Source: Saxidomus purpurata
Lineage: Eukaryota; Mollusca; Bivalvia; Venerida; Veneridae
Direction: 5' to 3'
Length of the DNA: 64,000 bases
Assembly: GCA_022818135.1 (NCBI GenBank)
Contig: JAFMSR010000018.1
Location: forward strand, 38,397,734-38,461,733
This document shows, in pieces, positions 35,072 to 47,581 of this stretch. Position 1 is the stretch's first letter, and the number at the start of each line of letters is the position of its first letter. The notes under the pieces were generated by a model, which worked only from the letters and a program-made list of their open reading frames with translations, ran no database searches and had not been told where the DNA came from. The position numbers and the translations under genes were made by a program.

Positions 35072-36107
35072 TTTCAATCAGATCAATTTCAGAATACAAA
35101 CTATGACAACAACATTACCTTACAGATACACAATCTCAATAAAGGATGTACTAACAAATTGAAACATCCCCATAATTAACATAAAGAACAAAAGATATCT
35201 ATTTAGATAGCACCTTATTGTTTCATTGTAATGATCAATTTTAATTTCCACTGATACATGGAAGATACAAGATAATTGGTCTCATCCTTAATTGATCATG
35301 ATCATGATTACCCAAACAATTAGTAAACTTTTCATTTGGACAAGACATACTCTAATTAGTAAATTGGTTAATGCATAGCAAGAGGAACTTGGCTCAAATG
35401 AACAAATGACAGGTAGAAAATTGAAGAGGTGTAAATGATTAGTACAGGAAATTAAGTTTGTATATAAACCCTTTTCCAGCAAGCTATCTTCACAAACCAA
35501 CTGGTGCTCCTCCCAGAAACTTAAAGAACTATTAAGTTACTTTTTTATAATTAAAAAAAACAAGTAAAGATGAAATGGAAGAAATAAAGACTAAAGCTAA
35601 AAGCTAGGTAAATATACTTATTTTAGACTATTCATCTACCTTTTATCATTCATTCCACACAGAGAGACTTACTTCAATATTATTCTATTCTGTGCAAACA
35701 ATTTAAATTTCAGAATTCTAAATGATTCTGAAATTTTGAAATTCATTGCAATTAAGATAAATGAATGAAATTTTGTATGTATTTCAAATATTGAATGCTG
35801 AAAGAACTTTTCTGTACTGCCAGAGGAACTTGAAAAAAATTCAATGAAAAATGAAAGAAATTGAGTAAGAATCTGTTAAAAAGTAACAGCTAGGCCATTT
35901 GTGAGCCCAGTGTTTTATAGTGACAGTGTATGACATACTAACTAGCACTAGAAGATGCTGGAATCACCTAAAGCCATCAGACAACTGGATCTGTGAAGTA
36001 ATTTTACATGCCTATAAGTAATAATGAAATTCAAAGAGCACTTTTTATCTCGGATATTTTATCACTATAATAAAAAGATATTGTTTCATTGTTAAGTCCT
36101 TTGATAC

Positions 36108-37090
36108 TTGGTACAGTTCTGAGCTTATGTGGTTCTATGATAAGCACATGCCTGTGCTGGGAATTAAAGGTCTAACAGATACCATTGCATTTTCTATGCA
36201 ACTCAACACCTTATTACAATTCTTGGATCACAATTGTATGAATGACCATATTTACTTAAATGCTATCATTTCTTTAGGATAAATTCTCTTATGTCACAAC
36301 AGAGAGTACTTTGATATCTGGTACAGTTCTGTGCTTATGTGAATCTATCATAAGCACATGCCTGTGCTGGGAATTTAGGTTCTCATGCATTAACATCATT
36401 ACATTGTTTTTGGCACAAATCATTATTATTTACAGATGTTAGGACAGAGAGTACTTTGATACCTGGTACAGTTCTGTGCTTATATTTTATCACTATAATA
36501 AAAAGATATTGTTCCATTGTTAAGTCCTTTGATACTTGGTACAGTTCTGAGCTTATGTGGTTCTATAATAAGCACATGCCTGTGCTGGGAATTAAAGGTC
36601 TAACAGTTACCATTGCATTTTTATGCACCAACACCTTATTACAATTCTTGGACACAATTGTATATGACCATATTTACTAAATGCTATATTTCTTTAGCAT
36701 AAATTCTCTTATGTCACGACAGAGAGTACTTTGATACCTGGTACAGTTCTGTGCTTATGTGATTCTATTATAAGCACATGCCTGTGCTGGGAATTTAGGT
36801 TCTCATGCATTAACATCATTACATTGTTTTTGGCACAAATCATAATTATTTACAGATGTTAGGACAGAGAGTACTTTGATACCTGGTACAGTTCTGTGCT
36901 TATGTGATTCTATAATAAGCACATGCCTGTGCTGGGAATTTAGGTTCTCATGCATTAACATCACTACATTGTTTTTGGCACAAATCATAATTATTTACAG
37001 ATGTTAGGACAGAGAGTGCTTTGATACCTGGTACAGTTCTGTGCTTATATGATTCTATTATAAGCACATGCCTGTGCTGGGAATTTAGGT
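36108..37090 (+). repeat. Inner array of about 145-bp repeats, copy A
   Basis: Each unit carries TTTGATACCTGGTACAGTTC, ATAAGCACATGCCTGTGCTG and GATGTTAGGACAGAG. Starts at 36726, 36871 and 37017 show 145-146 bp spacing. The part around 36480-36720 repeats 36041-36300, an extra local duplication. Confidence 0.85.
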
Positions 37091-38565
37091 TTCTACAGTC
37101 CTGATCCTTAAATAATGCAGATCAAACAATTTCTTCCAAATGTACACAGCAATTCTCACTAGATCTATCAATAATGCTAGTATTTTATGGACAGAGAGTG
37201 CTTTGATACCTGGTACTGGTCTTACTGAGTGACGATCTCTACTGTTTTTAAGTTCACTGGGTTTAAGGTCAAGGTCACAGTGCCTCGTACTTTGGAAATT
37301 CAGTTTCCGCTCAATATTTTGAATCATTATCATTAACCATTAAATTTTATGATTGGTCTTACTGAGTAGCTAATCATCCACTTTTTTTGAGGACAGAGGG
37401 TAAGGTCACAAAATGTTTTCACCAATTTACTAAGTACAGTCCAGTAGAGCATACTGGCCCTTTTGGTCGTCTTTTTCATTAACTAGTCATTCTAAAGATA
37501 ACAACATGCACATTTGGAAGGTTCAAGATTCTGTTTTCTTAATGTTATTTTTTTTAATCGATCAATTTCACATTACATTTTGTGACAACATCCTACCTTA
37601 ATTTACACAATCTCAGGACAAAGGATGTACTGTACTAACATTGAAACATCCCCATAATTAAAATAAGAACAAAAGATATCTATTTAGATAGCACCTTATT
37701 GTTTCATTCTAATGATCAATTTTAATTTCCACTGATACATGGAAGATACAAGATAATTGGTCTCATCCTTAATTGATAATGGTCATGATTACCTAAACAA
37801 TTAGTAAACTTTTCATTTGGACAACACATACTCTAATTAGTAAATTGATTAATGCATAGTAAGAGGAACTTGGCTCAAATGAACAAATGACAGGTAGAAA
37901 ATTGAAGAGGTGTAAATGATTAGTACAGGAAATTAAGTTTGTATATAAACCCTTTTCCAGCAAGCTATCTTCACAAACCAACTGGTGCTCCTCCAAGAAA
38001 CTATTAAGTTACATTTTTTATAATTAAAAAAAACAAGTAAAGATGAAATGGAAGAAATAAAGACTACAGCTAAAAGCTAGGTAATTATACTTTTTTTATA
38101 CTATTCATCTACCTTTTATCATTCATTCCACACAGACAGACTTACTTCAATATTATTCTATTCTGTGCAAACAATTTAAATTTCAGAATTCTAAATGATT
38201 CTGAAATTTTGAAATTCATTGCAATTAAGATAAATGAATGAAATTTTGTATGTATTTCAAAAATTGAATGCTGAAAGAACTTTTCTGTACTGCCAGAGGA
38301 ACTTTGCAATGAAAAGTGAAAGAAATTGAGTAAGAATCTGTTAAAAAGTAACAGCTAGGCCATTTGTGAGCCCAGTGTTTTATAGTGACAGTGTTCGACA
38401 GACTTACTAGCACTAGAAGATGCTGGAATCACCTAAAGCCATCAGACAACTGGATCTGTGAAGTAATTTTACATGCCTATCAGTAATAATGAAATTCAAA
38501 GAGCACTTTTTATCACGGATATTTTATCACTATAATAAAAAGATATTGTTCCATTGTTAAGTCCT

Positions 38566-39280
38566 TTGATACCTGGTACAGTTCTGAGCTTATGTGGTAC
38601 TATAATAAGCACATGCCTGTGCTGGGAATTAAAGGTCTGACAGATACTATTGCATTTTCTATGCAAGTCAACACCTTATTACAATTGTTGGATCACAATT
38701 GTATGCATGACCATAAATGCTATCATTTCTTTAGGATAAATTCTCTTATGTCACAACAGAGAGTGCTTTGATACCTGGTACAGTTCTGTGCTTATGTGAT
38801 TCTATTATAAGCACATGCCTGTGCTGGGAATTTAGGTACTCATGCATTAACATCATTACATTGTTTTTGGCACAAATCATAATTATTTACAGATGTTAGG
38901 ACAGAGTGTACTTTGATACCTGGTACAGTTCTGTGCTTATGTGATTCTATGATAACCACATGCCTGTGCTGGGAATTTAGGTTCTCATGCATTAACATCA
39001 TTACATTGTTTTTGGCACAAATCCTAATTATTTACAGATGTTAGGACAGAGAGTACTTTGATACCTGGTACAGTTCTGTGCTTATGTGATTCTATGATAA
39101 GCACATGCCTGTGCTGGGAATTTAGGTTCTCATGCATTTAACATCATTACATTGTTTTTGGCACAAATCATAATTATTTACAGATGTTAGGACAGAGAGT
39201 ACTTTGATACCTGGTACAGTTCTGTGCTTATATGATTCTATTATAAGCACATGCCTGTGCTGGGAATTTAGGTTCTCATG
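38566..39280 (+). repeat. Inner array of about 145-bp repeats, copy B
   Basis: About five units, same phrases as copy A; the first is a divergent longer form (GGTCTGACAGATACTATTGC). Confidence 0.85.
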
Positions 39281-39659
39281 CAGATTCAACTGTACCCTTA
39301 AGTGTTATTGGCAGATCAAATCAAATTTTTTCCATATGTTACACAGCAATTTCGTACCTTAGTTCTATGCTATGTAATAAAATACAAGAAATGCGGCTGG
39401 AATTTAGGCCTGCAACACCAGATTTTCAACAGCGCCTGTAGAAGTTCTAGAATGTTAGGAAGATAATACATTTATTAACAAGATACAAGTTACAAAGTAG
39501 ACATGAAATTTAATATAAGCTCATATCTTGTTGGAAATTACCTCATGCATTAAGATCATCATGACCTTTGACTGCACAAATCCTAATTAAAGTCATGTTA
39601 GGACAGAGAGTTTTCATACCTGTTACATGTCACTGTGACCTATGTGACCTTGGAGCCAG

Positions 39660-39868
39660 CCATGCCGGTACATGCGAATTCTGACGTCATCTTGATGTGG
39701 TAACACATTACTTGTCTGAAGTTTCATCAAAATTCTTCAAAGGGTTGAAGAGTTACAGAGCGGACACAATTTCGTTTGACGCCGGTACATTCCGCCCAAT
39801 CCGCCCATCCGCCCGCACATCCCAATGCTTGGAATAACCAGGATTTTCAAAATTGAAAACCTGGTTAA
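39660..39868 (-). mobile_element. HINE-like fragment, same family as the 32791 element
   Basis: On the minus strand it begins TTAACCAGGTTTTC, folds as a palindrome with GAAAATCCTGGTT, and is followed by a GCGGGCGGATGGGCGG microsatellite, the same order as the 5' end at 32791. The other end is not resolved. Confidence 0.55.
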
Positions 39869-41308
39869 TAAGGACAGTGAGTGCTTTCATACCTATTTGT
39901 TCTAAATGGACACAGCAGTGCTATATGATACCTGTTGGTACTATAAGGACAGAGAGTGCTTTGATACCTGATTGGTCTTACTGAGTAGACGATCTCTACT
40001 GTTTCTAAGTTCACTGGGTTTAAGGTCAAGGTCACAGTGACCCGAACTTTGAAAATCATTTCCACTTAATATTTTGAGATCTTATTATCAATAACCATTA
40101 CATTTTGATGATTGGTCTTACTGAGTAGACGATCTCAACTGTTTTTGAGGACAGAGGGTCAAGGTCACAAAATGTTTTCACCAAACTTACTAAGAATAGT
40201 CCAGTAGAGCGATACTGGCCCTTTTGGTCGTTTTTTTATTAACTAGTCATATCTAAAAAAAACAGCAACACACATTTGGAAGAGGCTTCAAGCATTCTGT
40301 ATTTCTTAATGTTATTTTTTTCTTCATTTTTTTCTCAATCAGATCAATTTCAGAATACAAATTATGACAACAACATTACCTTACAGATACACAATCTCAA
40401 TAAAGGATGTACATGTACTAACAAATTGAAACATCCCCATAATAAAAATAAAGAACAAAAGATATCTATTTGAATAGCACCTTATTGTTTCATTCTAATG
40501 ATCAATTTTAATTTCCACTGATACATGGAAGATACAAGATAATTGGTGTCATCCTTAATTGATAATGATAATGATTGCCCAAACAATTAGTAAACTTTTC
40601 ATTTGGACAAGACATACTCTAATTAGTAAATTGATTAATGCATAGTAAGAGGAACTTGGCTCAAATGAACAAATGACAGGTAGAAAATTGAAGAGGTGTA
40701 AATGATTAGTACAGGAAATTAAGTTTGTATATAAACCCTTTTCCAGCAAGCTATCTTCACAAACCAACTGGTGCTCCTCCAAGAAACTTTAAGAACTATC
40801 AAGTTACTTTTTTATAATTAAAAAAAAACAAGTAAAGGTGAAATGGAAGAAATAAAGACTACAGCTAAAAGCTAGGTAATTATACTTTTTTTATACTATT
40901 CATCTACCTTTTATCATTCATTCCACACAGACATACTTACTTCAATATTATTCTATTCCGTGCAAACAATTTAAATTTCAGAATTCTAAATGATTCTGAA
41001 ATTTTGAAATTCATTGCAATTAAGATAAATGAATGAAATTTTGTATGTATTGCAAATATTGAATGCTGAAAGAACTTTTCTGTACTGCCAGAGGAACAGC
41101 TAGGCCATTTGTGAGCCCAGTGTTTTATAGTGACAGTGTATGACATACTAACTAGCACTAGAAGATGCTGGAATCACCTAAAGCCATCAGACAACTGGAT
41201 CTGTGAAGTAATTTTACATGCCTCTCAGCAAAAACGAAATTCAAAGAGCATTTTTTATCTCGGATATTTTATCACTATAATAAAAAGATATTGTTCCATT
41301 GTTAAGTC

Positions 41309-42025
41309 CTTTGATACCTGGTACAGTTCTGAGCTTATGTGGTTCTATAATAAGCACATGCCTGTGCTGGGAATTAAAGGTCTAACAGATACCATTGCAT
41401 TTTCTATGCAACTCAACACCTTATTACAATTCTTGGATCACAATTGTATGAATGACCATATTTACTTAAATGCTATCATTTTGTTAGGATAAATTCTCTT
41501 ACGTCACAACAGAGAGTGCTTTGATACCTGGTACAGTTCTGTGCTTATGTGATTCTATGATAAGCACATACCTGTGCTGGGAATTTAGGTTCTCATGCAT
41601 TAACATCATTACATTGTTTTTGTCACAAATCATAATTATTTACAGATGTTAGGACAGAGAGTACTTTGATACCTGGTACAGTTCTGTGCTTATGTGATTC
41701 TATGATAAGCACATGCCTGTGCTGGGAATTTAGGTTCTCATGCATTAGCATCATTACATTGTTTTTGGCACAAATCATAATTATTTACAGATGTTAGGAC
41801 AGAGAGTACTTTGATACCTGGTACAGTTCTGTGCTTATGTGATTCTATTATAAGCACATGCCTGTGCTGGGAATTTAGGTTCTCATGCATTAGCATCATT
41901 ACATTGTTTTTGGCACAAATCATAATTATTTACAGATGTTAGGACAGAGAGTACTTTGATACCTGGTACAGTTCTGTGCTTATATGATTCTATTATAAGC
42001 ACTTGCCTGTGCTGGGAATTAAGGT
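41309..42025 (+). repeat. Inner array of about 145-bp repeats, copy C
   Basis: Unit starts at 41516, 41661, 41807 and 41951, plus the divergent first unit. Confidence 0.85.
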
Positions 42026-42470
42026 TTCTACAGATTCCACTGTATCCTTAATACAGATCAAACAAATTTCTTCCATATGTACACAGAAATTCTACCTAGA
42101 TCTATGCAAATAAAACAATGTTAGTACTATAAAGGACAGAGAGTGCTTTGATACCTGATTGGTCTTACTGAGTAGACGTTCTCTACTGTTTTTAAGTTCA
42201 GTGGGTTTAAGGTCAAGGTCACAGTGACCCGAACTTTGAAAATCATTTCCGCTCAATATTTTGAGATCTTATTATCAATAACCATTACATTTTGATGATT
42301 GGTCTTACTGAGCAGACGATCTCAACTGTTTTTGAGGACAGAGGGTCAAGGTCACAAAATGTTTTCACCAAACTTACTAAGAACAGTCCAGTAGAGCGAT
42401 ACTGGCCCTTTTGGTCGTCTTTTTCATTAACTAGTCATATCTAGGAAAACAACACACATTTGGAAGAGGC

Positions 42471-43992
42471 TTCATGAATTTGAGAAGATCAGACTGGATA
42501 CAGGTTCGTAAGTTCCTCTACTTGTGGTGGTGACATATACGCATGTACATTTGCTATTTTCTGTACATCTGTGTAAGTCTATACGTCCCATTAATTAACT
42601 GGTTGACCTTGCTTGGACCTAATTCTTACTTTCCCCAAACTTGGAAGGGAGGTTGGTCATGATGAGTAAATTACACAAATTGATTTTGAGGTCATTTGGT
42701 TAGACATCAAGGTCACCCCTACTTGGAAAATTAAAAGGAATCCTATCAACAGTCCATTTCCGTCCAGTAGCTAGGGCACTGTTATCATCGGGTCTTGTTT
42801 CATTGTATGTCGTTGCAAATGTACCTTCATTTAAACTTTGTTTCAGGTAAAGTAAACAATGGTTATTATCTCTTGCAATATCTCATGTTATTACACCCCC
42901 CCCCCCCAAAAGCATACGTGTAAAAAAATTAAAAAAGGGTTTATTAAACTTCCATACAAGTGTTAAGAGAAAGCTCAGTTTTCATAATTCCACCCTGTAG
43001 CACATTTTAATTATCTCCCTTTATAACATTCTCTTCGGCTGGGTATAACCAAAACTGTACTCAAGCTACCATCACTTACGTCACCAGAACAGCATAGCAT
43101 ATAGTGATCGCTTTGACTGACGTCTTTTGCCGACGACGTCACAATTCTTTGCCCCTCCAATAACTCCAGATATCCTATTTAACTTAGGAACTGGTCGGAG
43201 GCTTGATGATCGACCATTTTATTTACCTTTGCTGTATGTCAGTAGTCAGTATCCAAAAGTCAGCTTGTAGTTCAGGCACGTTAATAAACTCGAGGTTGAT
43301 TGGGCAAAGGGTCATTAGAATCGTTACTAAGCCTGGTTATAGCTTCAAAAAGTGTTTTGCTAGAGCAGAAACAAACATTCCGTGATAGTGCTCTATTTAT
43401 ATGTACTTATACATGGACAGCAAAGTTCTGGAAATAAGAGCACCCTTCGGACCGACATAAAGTGGCCTTTATATCGAAATGGTCTTTTTACTATAACATG
43501 GGTTATTTGGTTCCGAAGTTTTGGGTTTCGATATCTTGGGCGGTCTTAATATCGGCAGGTCTTAATACCGGCTGGTCTCAATAGCGGAGCTTTACTGTAT
43601 TAAATAATATTATAGAGGTACCGATCTTTTACAGCAACTAAAGTATTCTAGCAGTAAGTAAGATTAAAAAACTTGGCTTCATTAAAATCGAGGATCAAGG
43701 CCATAGCGACATTTAACAATTTAATTTGTCTACTGTTTTAAGGCACATTTTGAAAAAAAAAACCCATTGAGACGGACATAAGACTACCAATGCCAATCAT
43801 ACAAATATACATGTACACAGCTTGATTCAAGCTGCCAGGAGGAAATAGAATAGAATCTACTGTGCCAAAATGAATGTAAAAATTACGTGAACATTGAATA
43901 CAGATATAGAAAAGAATAGCTTCAATTTTGTACAGCTAAAAATAAAATCGTATAAGCAAATTTGATTTAGCACCAGATGAGAGAATTATTGT
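42471..43992. other. Gene-free region 3' of the receptor gene
   Basis: Decayed repeat at 42600-42760 (GGTCATTTGGTTAGACATCA), a run of 12 C at 42896-42907, and a pogo-type terminal fragment listed separately. No coding sequence seen. Confidence 0.5.
43433..43590 (-). mobile_element. pogo/Tigger-type terminal fragment
   Basis: Read on minus it starts TACAGTAAAGCTCCGCTATT, followed by repeated GAC(C) phrases (GAGACC, AAGACC). One end only. Confidence 0.45.
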
Positions 43993-45120
43993 TTAGTCTT
44001 CGGAGTGAGTGATTTGAATGTTATATAACTTGCTTCCAATAAAAGTTCTAGCCTCATTTATCACACGCTGATACAGCCTTCTTATTTCTCTTCTGAAACG
44101 TGATGAAGATTTACAATAAATAATGATACTCAGCGCCAGTCTAGATGCACAAACGATCCACAGGCTGTAACGAAAAGCTGAATAAATTATGAATCTATTC
44201 CAGCGCTGGCTTGCCCATACCGCCTCCATGCTGTACACTGAAGGCAGTTTCAAAGGTTTAAAGTAATCTAAATGCTGAAGATTCTCAACCACAGCAGCTG
44301 GGAATAAAGTAAACACGCGGAAAAACGAAAGCTTCAGCAAAACTAAGGTAGATTCTCGCAATCTCTCAATAATTCTGACATGAACTTGTTTGTTTAAGCC
44401 ATAAGTTACTCGGATTATGGAATGCTTTGCAGTACGGATGATGATCAAGTTAAGAATAACTACAGTCGCTGGAATGACTAAATAGATGAAAGATTCTGTC
44501 AACCACATCCAGATTGGATGTTCAAATCCTCCATCGTGTCTATTGTCGTCGCAATATCCTTTGTTGTTTATTTTCCAGAAGTATGCCTGTGGTAAGGAGA
44601 ATGCAGTAACCGACACAACGATCCAAACTATTTCCTTAGGAGCACGTTCATTTCGGGAGAACCAACCACTTCTAAACGGATTGCGGAGTGATATTAGTTT
44701 CTCCGCCGTGAAACCGAGTACCAGCATTTCACTTATATATAAGGGAATCATATACAGTATGCTCCAGAATTCACACAGATCCGGACTATCGAAAAGATGA
44801 AAGCGCCAGTAGAATTTCATGTAATACAATACATGTAAAAGTTGGCATATTATATCACAGACTGATATGGTCGCCAAATAGTGCGCGCAAGAACACACTT
44901 CGTACATGTGTTTTGCGCTCCATATTTTTGCGGAAATGATATTTCCAACAAAACCAATTGCGTACCATATAAGATGAATATATTGTCCCGCTGTAATAAC
45001 CGGTGATATGGTAAAATGTAGCACATCGTCGATGGAAAGCTCTGTTGAGTTTACGGCAAGCGTTTCATTGATCGTGATGTTCAATGTTGACGTGGTGGCC
45101 ATTTTCAAAATTAATGTCAT
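43993..45120 (-). CDS. Orphan seven-transmembrane receptor, class A-like
   Basis: Intronless, 375 residues. An in-frame TAG lies four codons before the first ATG. Met7 (codon 45102-45100, AAAATGG) has the better context. Outside: three N-glycosylation sequons at N14, N18 and N24. TM1 about 47-67 with Gly-Asn at 59-60; TM2 80-101 with Asp89; Cys116 and Cys190 fit the usual TM3-loop 2 disulphide; TM3 117-138; TM4 163-181; TM5 210-230; TM6 258-279; TM7 313-336; basic tail. Two hallmarks have drifted: the DRY site reads A-EKL (139-142) and TM7 has ASRLALSIIIYC instead of NPxxY; TM6 lacks CWxP. It resembles the expanded peptide/chemosensory-type orphan receptors of molluscs. Ligand unknown. Confidence 0.85.
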   Translation of the reverse strand: MTLILKMATTSTLNITINETLAVNSTELSIDDVLHFTISPVITAGQYIHLIWYAIGFVGNIISAKIWSAKHMYEVCSCAHYLATISVCDIICQLLHVLYYMKFYWRFHLFDSPDLCEFWSILYMIPLYISEMLVLGFTAEKLISLRNPFRSGWFSRNERAPKEIVWIVVSVTAFSLPQAYFWKINNKGYCDDNRHDGGFEHPIWMWLTESFIYLVIPATVVILNLIIIRTAKHSIIRVTYGLNKQVHVRIIERLRESTLVLLKLSFFRVFTLFPAAVVENLQHLDYFKPLKLPSVYSMEAVWASQRWNRFIIYSAFRYSLWIVCASRLALSIIIYCKSSSRFRREIRRLYQRVINEARTFIGSKLYNIQITHSED

Positions 45121-47379
45121 TTTACTCGACTAAACATGAAGATGGGAGGCAGATCACATGTTGATGACTAAATGATAAACCTGAAATCAACAGACAAACA
45201 CTATTAGCGGAGGAAATACTCAACTAGTGCCAAAAATAAATCATCAACTGCACTTGATAGAAATCGGGACAATTGGAAATATGCCATGCTCAAGCATGGG
45301 AAAACTGTTTTTGATTAACATATTGCACTCAGCAGCAGTACATCCGATCTTTTATATTATTGCATACAATTCTAAGACTGTAGCTTTGAATTTAATCAAG
45401 CAAATGGACCTTAGGGTCTATGCAAGGGTAGATTGTATTCAAGTGCCTGCTACATATCTTGAAGCTTGAATCGTAATATTAATAATAGTTTTTAGCTCTG
45501 CGTATCTTGTATGTCAGTTTTAAGTTTTAACAGGCACTTTGTGGAATTTACCTAACACTAAACAATGTTTAATACTTTCTTATGAATCCCATATCATCGT
45601 GTTTAGCCAAAAAAGATATTGACATAACTAATAAAATCAAACAGACGAACTTATAATAGACAAATCACACCTATACTTATCTTCCTGGAACACTTGTAAT
45701 TAACACTCAAAAGAAAAATACAGTTTTCACTAAGAAATCGCTTTACGGTAAAACATAAAACGATATCGTCAACTATGATTCAAGCTATGATTGTTTACTC
45801 GCATTTATTTACATCTAGGATATGAGAAATTTAAGATTCATGCAACGAGACTTATTGAATTACACCATGGAAACAGTCAATTTTCTACTGTATGCACTGC
45901 TATATTGATTTAAAACAAAAACTGTGCAGGTATTGTCATGGAAATACAAATAAAGGAAACTAAGAGTGATGTAATGTACTTGAAATCAGCTGGCAGAATC
46001 TATTAGCCGTTCGGCTTGTATCGCTCTAGTTGTCTTTTTTCCTGCAAGTCATTGGCGTTTCTCTCCTGTATTTGAATAACCCACATATTCTATGTTTTAA
46101 TTAATTTAGTCGAATTTATGACGTGATGAAATAAAGTTAAAGTACATTGTTAAAAGACCTTTAATGTAATAAATGCTGACCATACCTTTTAGCTCCTCGC
46201 TGCTATTGGCTCGGGGTTCGAACTCAGAACTGGATTACAAAAGACTGACGCACGTCTAGATGTCGTGTAGATATTCATCTGAAAAATTTCGTTCAGAATA
46301 AAATAAAACTTCGAAAATTCTTTTCGATTTTTTTCTAATTTTGTTATTATGTTTAATTAAAATTGCAAATGAAATACCGTCAACTCACTAGACATCACTC
46401 ACTTCGCAGCCCGTCGCTTATCAGACAGAGAAAGAATTTTACGTTACTGGCACCCATTTATAGAAAGGATAACACATATCGGCTTTTAAATATGTCTATA
46501 CTTTTGGAAAATATTGCATAGAAAATTGATTTTGAATCATGTAAATGATTCGCTAGAGATATAGTAAATGTAATAACTCTACATGAAAGTTAGAAATACG
46601 TTAGAAAACGTGTTTATCCATGATAATCCGTAGAGAAACAGTGCAATGTTACAACAGAATAAATCCATATTTTACATTTATTGAAATGCTAATCGTCACT
46701 GTTACTGTATCGCGGAAACACCAGATAGCAAAACAGTAGATGTTAACAAGCCAGAAATAGCTGCATGTTAACATATATGAGATACTAATTAACGATAACA
46801 CTGTTCCTGCTAAGCACACGCCAGTCACACAATATTATATGTGGCATTCCTATAAAATATACCTCTGGCACAAGCACAAGTAAACTAGTTCTTTAACTAA
46901 AACAACATAATCGCTTATTCAGGTAGCGCATAATTAGTGGCATGCGTGAAATAACCAGTTTCATAAATCACCATAACATGTACTAATATTATGTTGTTTT
47001 AACTTGACTTTAATCCAGTACCTTGAACTTCTGTATTAATCACTAAGACATGTATATGCGAACGTATTTTGTGCACCTCTGATGCAGGTAGGTAATTCTT
47101 AGGTAATTAAAACATTTAGTGCTCTAATTCTGGTAATTGTTTTATAATCAAACGTAGTCGAGTTCTACTGGGAATTCAAACGAAATTGTACGAAATGTTA
47201 ACATCATTAACATTAGTTAAGTTACGTAAAAAATGGAAATTGCACCGAATAGAATCGTCATTATACATGAATGGTTTTGTGGCACGTTTGTATATGATGT
47301 GATAGGAATATTTATTAATCTCTTTTTAAATTTCTTTGTACAAAAACTGCAGTACATGTCATATGCAGGACCCATATAT
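45121..47379. other. Region upstream of the receptor gene
   Basis: AT-rich. A short B-box-like GGGGTTCGAACTC at 46213-46225 may be a SINE scrap. Otherwise nothing recognised. Confidence 0.4.
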
Positions 47380-47581
47380 GTGAAAATGGTCACAAATGTG
47401 AAATGTTATTACCCCAAATAATAAGTAAAAACTTTACTACTGTTTTTCAGAGTTGTCGAACGTTTTTACGTTTGGCGTAAAATTATTTCACATTTGAGTT
47501 AGGGCTCGGGCTAGAGTTTCAAATGTGTCGAAAAGTTTTACATATGGGGTAAAATTATTTCACATGTGTGACCATTTTCAC
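47380..47581. repeat. Foldback element, 37-bp arms
   Basis: Arm 47380-47416 (GTGAAAATGGTCACAAATGT...) and arm 47545-47581 are inverted copies with about four mismatches. A third related stretch (TTGGCGTAAAATTATTTCAC) lies inside the loop. Confidence 0.75.

Larger units (their letters stand above)
34672..42470 (+). repeat. Direct triplication of a unit of about 2.2-2.8 kb
   Basis: Copy A about 34672-37504, B 37505-40267, C 40268-42470. Each runs from CAAGCATTCTGTATTTCTTA, through GATCAATTTCA...GACAACA, a TATATAAACCCTTTTCCAGC block, a block ending CAGACAACTGGATCTGTGAA, the inner 145-bp array, and ends with a GGTCAAGGTCACAGTG block and GGCCCTTTTGGTCG. Copies are highly similar, B and C especially. 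A carries an extra element (34722-35071) and an inner duplication; B carries extra sequence at about 39.29-39.87 kb. No host gene seen. Confidence 0.85.

Noticed and set aside
35288..35500. Minus-strand frame conserved in all three copies of the triplication (CEDSLLEKGLYTNLISC)
   Set aside because: Conservation follows from recent duplication; the ends differ between copies and there is no family match. Kept only as a side note in a finding.
36803..36988. Repeated frames in the 145-bp arrays (MICAKNN...)
   Set aside because: They read across repeat units and reflect the 145-146 bp period, not a gene.
44486..44800. Plus-strand 104-codon frame
   Set aside because: Antisense shadow of the receptor gene.
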